In this document: positions 54,229-60,345 of the stretch, in pieces
How the letters are laid out: every line of letters starts with the position of its first letter
Position numbering within the stretch: position 1 is the first letter of the stretch
Assembly: GCA_910577685.1 (NCBI GenBank)
Contig: CAJTOH010000007.1
Location: 1 to 64,000 of the forward strand
Length of the DNA stretch: 64,000 bases
Source: an uncultured Dorea sp.
GTDB taxonomy: Bacteria; Bacillota; Clostridia; Lachnospirales; Lachnospiraceae
Direction of reading: 5' to 3'
Program-made: the position numbers and the translations under genes
The notes under the pieces: generated by a model
Database searches by the model: none
What the model saw: the letters and a program-made list of their open reading frames with translations, nothing else
What the model was told of the DNA's origin: nothing

Positions 54229-55438
54229 CCCCACAAATCCTTTCTGCAGACAACATATTAAATATTCTTTCAGAATTTTTAATATCCCAATACTTAAATA
54301 TCCTTCGGTGTTCCTCTAAGAATTCTTCCGAGGGTTCGAAGCGATGCATAATCTGTTTTTCCAGTTCTCCCATCACACCCTCACAGTCTTCAAAGGCCTT
54401 TCCAAAAACATTGTTATGGTAGTCAAAGTATCCATCCCCATACTGGTAATTCCGATATTTTTCTTCATCAAACTGGTAGAAAATCACCGGCTTTTTCATA
54501 TATACCATATCAAAAAATACACTTGAATAATCCGTAATTAATAACGCTGATGTTTTTAGCAGCTCTTGAATATCATACCGTTCCCATGAGGCAATTGTTA
54601 TCGGGGTCTTTACCTGACTAAATGCGTGAAGATTCTTCTGCATATTCCTATGGGGATAAAAAACAACCTCAAGCTTATACTTCTCAATCATCCCTGCCAT
54701 TTTAGGATTATCCAATACTTCAAGCCACTTTTTTAGATAATCCGATGTCTCAAAATTACAATCTATATCTTTATGCTTTTTTGAATTGATATTAAACCAG
54801 TACCTCCATGTCGGCATTATCAATACCCGATTAGGCGTCACTGCTATATCATGTAATGCATCATGTCTGGGCATGCCGGTCAGAGTAACCGTTCCTTTCG
54901 GATATCCAAAATTCTCTTCCAGATAATCATATTCAGGTATTGTCGAAACAATAAACTTGTCAATTTGGGAACACTCTGCATATAACCACCGCAAATTATT
55001 AATAATAATTCCATGCTGCAAAAATATATTCCGCCGCTTAATTATTCCATTCAGCTCCATAAATGCACACAAAGCGGCATTCGGCTTCCCGCCTTTCTGA
55101 GAACTAATATTATACTCGCACAAAAAATAGGCCAGCCAATGCTGAATGCTTCCGTATTCGATTACATTCCCCAGCTCCTTTACCTTTTCATAGTCCACAG
55201 AACTTTTCTTAATGGCATAGAAACATTTCTGGCTTTTTTGGTTCCTACACATATACCGGAAAAAATGATAACCGTTATCCCGTGCTTCGCTAGGTTCCTC
55301 ACAGACTAACCAGCCGCCTTCATACTTATTTTTATAAAATGGTTTCATTATAAGTGCAGCCGTCATCGGGAATACTGCCAAATAATCCTGTAGCTTTACA
55401 TCTCTTAACTTATCCAGAACATAGCTAACGCTTATCAT
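54218..55438 (-). CDS. TagF/TagB-like CDP-polyol phosphotransferase
   Basis: This 406-residue protein is of the CDP-glycerol glycerophosphotransferase family. It shows NIFLQHGIIINNLRWLYAEC near 150, FIVSTIPEYDYLEENFGYPK, VTLTGMPRHDAL, ITDYSSVFFDMVYMKKPVIF near 300 and YQFDEEKYRNYQYGDGYFDY. It would add glycerol phosphate or a related polyol phosphate. No CDP-polyol-forming gene is in locus 2, so its donor could come from the TagD-like enzyme of locus 1 or from elsewhere. The start at 55438 has GGAGG 6 bp upstream. Confidence 0.87.
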   Translation of the reverse strand: MISVSYVLDKLRDVKLQDYLAVFPMTAALIMKPFYKNKYEGGWLVCEEPSEARDNGYHFFRYMCRNQKSQKCFYAIKKSSVDYEKVKELGNVIEYGSIQHWLAYFLCEYNISSQKGGKPNAALCAFMELNGIIKRRNIFLQHGIIINNLRWLYAECSQIDKFIVSTIPEYDYLEENFGYPKGTVTLTGMPRHDALHDIAVTPNRVLIMPTWRYWFNINSKKHKDIDCNFETSDYLKKWLEVLDNPKMAGMIEKYKLEVVFYPHRNMQKNLHAFSQVKTPITIASWERYDIQELLKTSALLITDYSSVFFDMVYMKKPVIFYQFDEEKYRNYQYGDGYFDYHNNVFGKAFEDCEGVMGELEKQIMHRFEPSEEFLEEHRRIFKYWDIKNSERIFNMLSAERICGDEI

Positions 55439-55475
55439 TCTTATCCTCCGCCGCTTCTTTAATATCACCGCCCTG

Positions 55476-56384
55476 CTACAAAAGCGCCTGATATTTCTCA
55501 ATTACTGTATGTATACTCTCCGGCACCGGCCCATCTACAACCAGAACTATTTCATTTGGTCTCACTGTCTGATTGATAATACTGGAAAGAGCCTTATCAA
55601 ACCATCCTGCATTGTCTTTTTCATATACAGACATCGCCACAGAAAAAGGAGGAAACTTCTTGCCTTCACTGCAAACTGTCTTCCAATTTTCTGTTTCATT
55701 TTTTATTAATATCTTTTTTTCTTCTTCGCTGACTCTGGCCCGAAAAAATCTAAAAAGCCTAGTTCTTAACCTTTTTCCGACCGCCATTTCTCCCACAAAC
55801 CGAATCAATACATTGTATACATACTGCGGCACAGTAATAATATTTTTTTGCAGCATATACTTCTGCAGCCTATATTCGCTTAGGAAATACTTCACGCCCC
55901 CTCTTCTGGCAGACATTGCGTCACCGACTCTGACATTTACAAGAACATCCGGCACATTTTCAAATCTGCAATTTTTCCGCATCATTCGAAGCCAGAGATA
56001 GTAATCTTCTTCACAATACCAATCCTTATATCCGCCTGCTTTTTCCACATCTGACTTTCTAAACATGACTGTCATCTGATTAAAAGGACATCTCTTTTTC
56101 ATAAAATTACATATACTTTTATGGTCATAGGGAACCTTTCGTATTCCTGAAATATTGTCTGTCGTGCCGATAAATTCTGCAATCTGGCCGCCCACTACGC
56201 TAAGCTCTTTATCCTCCATAAATCTATATAATTGTTTTTCAAACCTTGTAGGCAAACAAATGTCATCTGCATCCATAACGGCCACAAGACTATTTTTACA
56301 GTTTTTTATCGATGCCCTTCTCGCCATTCCGTGACCTACATTATTTCTTATGGATATCACATTAAAAGCGATTGTATCTGTCAT
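55476..56384 (-). CDS. Circularly permuted GT2 glycosyltransferase
   Basis: The 302-residue ORF starts in the middle of a normal GT2: TDTIAFNVISIRNNVGHGMA, then VAVMDADDICLPTRF (DxD) and DWYCEEDYYLWLRMM. It reaches the usual C-terminal end (RLRTRLFRFFRAR near 215). A linker of about 28 residues (VSEEEKKILIKN...) leads into the missing N-terminal part, FSVAMSVYEKDNAGWFDKAL and VLVVDGPVPESIHTVIEKY, where it stops. Compared with the paralogue at 17723, all parts are present but the first 60 residues are moved to the end. A ribosome site (AAAGGA) precedes the ATG. It may be a functional permuted enzyme or a fusion of two truncated tandem genes. Confidence 0.75.
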   Translation of the reverse strand: MTDTIAFNVISIRNNVGHGMARRASIKNCKNSLVAVMDADDICLPTRFEKQLYRFMEDKELSVVGGQIAEFIGTTDNISGIRKVPYDHKSICNFMKKRCPFNQMTVMFRKSDVEKAGGYKDWYCEEDYYLWLRMMRKNCRFENVPDVLVNVRVGDAMSARRGGVKYFLSEYRLQKYMLQKNIITVPQYVYNVLIRFVGEMAVGKRLRTRLFRFFRARVSEEEKKILIKNETENWKTVCSEGKKFPPFSVAMSVYEKDNAGWFDKALSSIINQTVRPNEIVLVVDGPVPESIHTVIEKYQALL

Positions 56385-56420
56385 AACTATCTTTCCTTTC
56401 TAGGACTATCTTCCGTGCTA

Positions 56421-57257
56421 TCAGAAATGCCTCTGTGCTCTGATAATCTCCTCCATCTTTAAGACGCCTAAAACATGATGTATAACTCTGCCACTGTCAT
56501 ATTTCTTTATCTCATTTCTGAATATGTAAAGAATCTTCACAGCAAATCCTATAGGAAAACGATATCTTATATGCAATTTGCAGAACGCCTTCCGAAAGCA
56601 AAAATATTTCTCCAAATAATCCTGAAAATTTGTTTCATGCTGGATCGGCCGGGAACCGTCGCAAATATAATGCCCCTACTTCAAGTCGTTTTCAAAATCC
56701 GCCAAAATACATGCAATAAGCGCTGCATTAACCGCCTGTCTTTCACATTTCGGATAAGCCTTTATAACCCTAAATTCACTATAATCCTCATATTTCTCAA
56801 GATAAGCAAAACCACAGAGTTTCCCCGTCTTGTCAAATGCGCCATATACGGCAAACAGCCTGTCCCAGTTAGGTATCTTCCGGCACATCTCTTCTGAATC
56901 CACCTCACAGCGATACTTTTGCGGATATCCTTTCGCCGCTTCTGTCAGAATATCCACAATCTGGTTCACGTAATCCCCCGCCGCAATCCGACGGCACGTA
57001 AAATTCCGGCATCCTTTTACAATTTCGTATCTTCTTTTTGCTTTCAACGCCTGAATATCAAAAACTTCATCCTTAATGCAATACCAAAATGATGTTTCAT
57101 AACCACAGTCAAACTCCGAAGTCCATCTTGCGAACAACGGAATCCCCCTGCCAGATTTCCAGATCGTACCATCCTTAACAGGTTCCATATTAACGGCTCC
57201 GTGCGGAGCACAATCAGGAATCATTGCATGATTATAATACTTCCATCCATTTCTCAT
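56421..57257 (-). pseudogene. GNAT-like transferase broken by an in-frame amber codon
   Basis: The first 193 codons encode an uncharacterised protein with GNAT-like features (VNQIVDILTEAAKGYPQKYR, RLFAVYGAFDKTGKLCGFAY) ending ...ADFENDLK followed by TAG. The same frame goes on for about 85 codons: CDGSRPIQHETNFQDYLEKY, FCFRKAFCKLHIRYRF and GVLKMEEIIRAQRHF. That is a plausible continuation of the same protein, since similar C-termini exist in related polysaccharide-locus proteins. A single nonsense change is the simplest reading. It overlaps the sugar transferase gene by one base. The substrate is unknown. Confidence 0.55.
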
Positions 57258-58021
57258 TAATTGCTCTCCAATATTTTCTTAGCCATGTTTTGCTTTTCCC
57301 GATACTCTTCTTCACTGACTTTCCCAATCCGCAGCAGGTAATCTCCAAAGTCCTCCGCAGTAGCCATATTTCTTCCTGTAACGCCCTCTTTTCTGATAAA
57401 CGCCTTCCCTACCGTAGAAAGAATAATCCTTACATCCTCTAAAAAACCAATTTTTTTAATGTATTTCAAATCCCAATCAAGTTTCGCTTCCCATCCGATT
57501 TCATTCCTTCCATTAATCTGGGCAAGGCCGGACAATCCCGGTTTTGCCGTATGGCGCATCCGCTGCCTGTTCGTCATGAACACCAGATCCCTGACAAGCT
57601 GAGGCCTTGGTCCGACTACGCTCATTGTTCCATTCAAAATATTAAACACTTCCGGAAGTTCGTCCAGACTTGTACTTCTAAGCCAGCTGCCAAACTTCGT
57701 CAGCCGCAAATCGTCCGGTAACAATTCACCTGTCCGGACATCCCGCTCATCCGTCATTGTACGGAACTTATACACCTTAAAAATGGTTTCTTTACCATCA
57801 ACAGCCATCCCAGGCCGTTTCTGTGTAAATAGAACCGGACTTCCAAGCTTTCGTTTCACCAACACAGCAACTCCTATATATAGCGGAAAAAAGCACACAA
57901 TAGCTCCCACAGCACATAGAATATCAAAGCATCTCTTCACATATTTCTCATAAAAACTCTTTCTTCTATCTGATAGTTCTTTCATATCACAGCTTCCGGC
58001 AATGCCTGTATTCTTCTTCAT
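57257..58021 (-). CDS. Initiating sugar-phosphate transferase of locus 2
   Basis: This 254-residue polyprenyl-phosphate glycosyl-1-phosphate transferase has the hydrophobic hairpin ILCAVGAIVCFFPLYIGVAV. GSPVLFTQKRPG, YKFRTM, LDELPEVFNILNGTMSVVGP and GLSGLAQINGRNEIGWE follow. It is a close paralogue of 18590-19327. The C-terminal tail (GDYLLRIGKVSEEEYREKQN) matches the other tail in pattern. It begins repeat-unit assembly on undecaprenyl phosphate. It lies 15 bp after the aminotransferase, as in locus 1. Confidence 0.9.
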   Translation of the reverse strand: MKKNTGIAGSCDMKELSDRRKSFYEKYVKRCFDILCAVGAIVCFFPLYIGVAVLVKRKLGSPVLFTQKRPGMAVDGKETIFKVYKFRTMTDERDVRTGELLPDDLRLTKFGSWLRSTSLDELPEVFNILNGTMSVVGPRPQLVRDLVFMTNRQRMRHTAKPGLSGLAQINGRNEIGWEAKLDWDLKYIKKIGFLEDVRIILSTVGKAFIRKEGVTGRNMATAEDFGDYLLRIGKVSEEEYREKQNMAKKILESN

Positions 58022-58036
58022 CTCTTTTTGTAATCC

Positions 58037-59320
58037 TCATTCAAAGCATGCCCTGACAATCCGGATAATCTCCTCCTGCTGCCCTGCCGTCATTTTGGGG
58101 TCGCTTGGAAGGCAAAGGCCTCTCTTAAAAATATCCTCCCCGACAACCGATATATCTCCTGCAATATATGCATTACTTCTTGCCCTCCCGTTCCCCTCTC
58201 TTACCACGAACGGATTAAGTCTGTAAATCGGCTGCATGTGCATAGGTTTCCATATCGGACGCCCTTCGGCATTTATCGAGGCAATTGCTTTAAGTATTTC
58301 CATCGGACAGCTTTTCCCTTCTTCTGCCACATACACCGCTTCCTGTTCGCCGCACACAGTCTTGCACATTGCCTCAGAATCGATCAACATGCAGCTCAGC
58401 CAATAGTTCGGTTCACAGCAGCTTGGAATTGGATTCATAGATACCGGAATCCCTTCCAGCCCATCCTTATATCGTATATAAATATCCTTTTTCAGTTTTA
58501 TATGTTCTCCGAGATGTGGAAACTGCCCTCTGATTACGCCGGCAATGACGTTGCTCATTCGGTAATTGTACCCAATCTCTTCATGCTGATACCACGCAGC
58601 ATTTTCACGGCTTTGCGTAGACCATTTTCTTACTTTATCCGCCGCCTCCAAATCATTCGTCAGGAAACATCCCCCCGCGGATCCGGTAATAATTTTATTG
58701 CCGTTAAAACTTATCGCATTGTACTTGCCAAATGTTCCGGTCTGTCTCCCCTTATATACGGCGCCAAGAGATTCCGCAGCGTCTTCCACAAGAATTGCAT
58801 GATGTTCATCTATAATTTTCTGTATTTCATCTATGCGGCCCGGCGTACCATAAAGATGTGCCATAACAACTATCCTTACATCCGGATAAATCTCAAACGC
58901 CTTCTTAAGACTTAACGGATCCATATTCCAACTGTCATACTCTGTGTCTATGAATATGGGAATCCCCCCTTCATAAACCACTGGATTCACCGTTGCATTA
59001 AATGTCATATCAGAGCAAAATACATATCTGCCCTCTAAAGTTCCGCGGCTTCCCACCGGCAATCCGTATGCCTCAATACCGGCTAAGCGTATGGCAAGAT
59101 GTAATGAAGCAGTACCGGCAGACAAGGCCACAGCATACTTTACGCCCACTGTTTCAGCAGCCATCCGCTCCACTTCATTAATGTTGTCTCCAACCGTAGA
59201 CATCCAATTAGAGGTATATGCTTCTGTCATATATTCGTATTCCTCACCATGCATAGTCGGTGAGGAGAGCCACACTTTGGACTCAAATGGTTTAAAATTA
59301 TGCTTTTTCGGATTAAACAT
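58037..59320 (-). CDS. DegT/DnrJ/EryC1-type PLP aminotransferase of locus 2
   Basis: This 427-residue protein opens VWLSSPTMHGEEYEYMTEAY. It has ALSAGTASLHLAIRLAGIEA, VEDAAESLGAVYKGRQTGTF, SFNGNKIITGSAGG (PLP lysine in NGNK) and WYQHEEIGYNYRMSNVIAG. It is paralogous to 19348-20646 along its full length. It would aminate a 4-keto-6-deoxy UDP-sugar for the initiating transferase. No dehydratase gene occurs in locus 2, so the substrate must come from another locus (CapE of locus 1 is one candidate) or the core genome. Confidence 0.87.
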   Translation of the reverse strand: MFNPKKHNFKPFESKVWLSSPTMHGEEYEYMTEAYTSNWMSTVGDNINEVERMAAETVGVKYAVALSAGTASLHLAIRLAGIEAYGLPVGSRGTLEGRYVFCSDMTFNATVNPVVYEGGIPIFIDTEYDSWNMDPLSLKKAFEIYPDVRIVVMAHLYGTPGRIDEIQKIIDEHHAILVEDAAESLGAVYKGRQTGTFGKYNAISFNGNKIITGSAGGCFLTNDLEAADKVRKWSTQSRENAAWYQHEEIGYNYRMSNVIAGVIRGQFPHLGEHIKLKKDIYIRYKDGLEGIPVSMNPIPSCCEPNYWLSCMLIDSEAMCKTVCGEQEAVYVAEEGKSCPMEILKAIASINAEGRPIWKPMHMQPIYRLNPFVVREGNGRARSNAYIAGDISVVGEDIFKRGLCLPSDPKMTAGQQEEIIRIVRACFE

Positions 59321-59355
59321 TTGTGTTTGTCTCCCTTTTATTTATCTTTTATGTT

Positions 59356-59850
59356 TCAACTCTTCTCCACTATCTCCAATCCTGCCGGAAGGTATCGTAT
59401 ATTCTCACCTTTCGGCGTACGCAGCCTTACCATTCGCTTATGCCTGTCAATCTTATCGATCAGTCTCTCCATTCCTCTCAATGGACCGTCGGTAATCGTG
59501 GTAACTCCTTGCCGGATTACACCCTTTGACATTTTCAGATGATATTTTTTTCCGCATATACGCCTTAAAAAATTCTCCTCATCCTGACTTATTGGGCTAA
59601 ATTCCCTGCCCGGACCCAGCAGGCTCCGATTCCTAATTTCTTCTTCCAGCAATACTCCATCATTACTTTCCAGAATTATATATGAAGGGAATAATACCTT
59701 CTGTTCCATATGCCAGGCCCCTTCATAGCGCCGCATTCTGTCATATGTCAGGACAAATATATCTTTCATTGCGGTTTTTGGCACTTGTTCTTTGCATAAA
59801 GCAAGCATTTCCAATTCTCCCTGCCCACAGCAGTCCATTAAATACCAGAT
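59356..59850 (-). CDS. LoaP-like antiterminator of locus 2, probable AUC start
   Basis: This NusG-family protein of about 164 residues contains NGN-domain segments VLFPSYIILESNDG and YDRMRRYEGAWHMEQ. A KOW-like part follows (TITDGPLRGMERLIDKIDRH), with the C-terminus YLPAGLEIVEKS. The first ATG (59838) falls after the conserved W-Y-L. The codon before Trp is ATC (59850-59848), and GGAGGGG lies exactly 5 bp upstream of it but 17 bp upstream of the ATG. The ATC start is therefore preferred. It is the first gene behind switch 2 and should promote read-through of the 15-kb operon when switched ON. Confidence 0.82.
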   Translation of the reverse strand: MWYLMDCCGQGELEMLALCKEQVPKTAMKDIFVLTYDRMRRYEGAWHMEQKVLFPSYIILESNDGVLLEEEIRNRSLLGPGREFSPISQDEENFLRRICGKKYHLKMSKGVIRQGVTTITDGPLRGMERLIDKIDRHKRMVRLRTPKGENIRYLPAGLEIVEKS

Positions 59851-59865
59851 AAATACCCCTCCACA

Positions 59866-59890
59866 TTCGTAGAGTAATCTACTCTACGAA
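59866..59890. repeat. Operon-side inversion site of switch 2
   Basis: Left arm TTCGTAGAGT, core AATCT, right arm ACTCTACGAA. It shares the GTAGAG variant of the left arm with the operon-side site of switch 1. Confidence 0.88.
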
Positions 59891-60033
59891 AATGTTAAGA
59901 CCATCTCCCTCAGTATTTGTTATATATTGTATGAAAATATATGATATACCGGCAAAAAAACAGAATAGAGTGACTATATCAATACAATTACCTTCCAAAT
60001 ATGCGCCAAATTTTAGTAAACGTAAATTAGGTA

Positions 60034-60062
60034 TTGATTTCTTAGATTTAGATGGTTATAAT
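60034..60062 (+). promoter_or_regulatory. Sigma-A promoter inside switch 2
   Basis: TTGATT at 60034-60039, a 17-bp spacer, and a perfect TATAAT at 60057-60062. It now transcribes right, toward the 3' end of the CAP-protein gene on the opposite strand. Confidence 0.88.
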
Positions 60063-60083
60063 AAATGTGCTATAAAAAGAAAA

Positions 60084-60108
60084 ATCGCAGAGTAGATTAC
60101 TCTGCGAA
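60084..60108. repeat. Distal inversion site of switch 2
   Basis: Left arm ATCGCAGAGT, core AGATT, right arm ACTCTGCGAA. The core is the exact reverse complement of that at 59866. From here to the terminator at 60288 (about 180 bp) I see no gene or further signal. Confidence 0.88.
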
Positions 60109-60287
60109 AATTTATAAAAAATGTTCGGCAACTTCTCTTTCATCGAAGTCATTTTCCTCTCTAGTTTATCCTACAATCATTGAGCCCCTACTCCCGCAAA
60201 CGTTTCACGACAACCCTTTATGGTATCACATTCTAGGTATTCATCGCTCACTTTCATGAGCTCAAGCTCCACCGCCTCCTCATATAC

Positions 60288-60326
60288 AAAAAGGCGACGG
60301 GAAATTGTCTAAATTCTCCCATCGCC
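60288..60326 (-). terminator. Rho-independent terminator of the CAP-protein gene
   Basis: On the minus strand GGCGATGGGAGAATT pairs with AATTTCCCGTCGCC around a 5-nt loop, followed by TTTTT. It lies 20 bp after the stop at 60346. Confidence 0.9.
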
Positions 60327-60345
60327 ATAACCTACTATACTTTAC

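Larger units (their letters stand above)
59866..60108. other. Invertible promoter segment of locus 2, OFF in this assembly
   Basis: A 243-bp segment lies between inverted 25-bp sites, with an AT-rich interior of 193 bp. One strong sigma-A promoter inside points right, away from the LoaP-like gene whose start is 16 bp from the segment. Inversion would set the start near 59905 with a leader of about 55 nt. Architecture and distances match switch 1, but the interior sequences are not alike. Confidence 0.88.

Noticed and set aside
43772..57257. Amber codons read through by a suppressor or pyrrolysine system
   Set aside because: TAG is used as a normal stop by several intact genes here (capE and capG among them), so general read-through would be harmful. 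Simple nonsense changes are enough.
59926..59955. Weak minus-strand promoter in switch 2 (TTGCCG, 18 bp, TACAAT)
   Set aside because: It matches consensus far less well than the plus-strand promoter and has no counterpart in switch 1. Low basal OFF-state transcription cannot be excluded.
1..60108. Repeated 25-bp sites as a CRISPR array or transposon ends
   Set aside because: They occur in inverted pairs, not as a regular direct array. No cas or transposase genes are present and no target duplications are visible.
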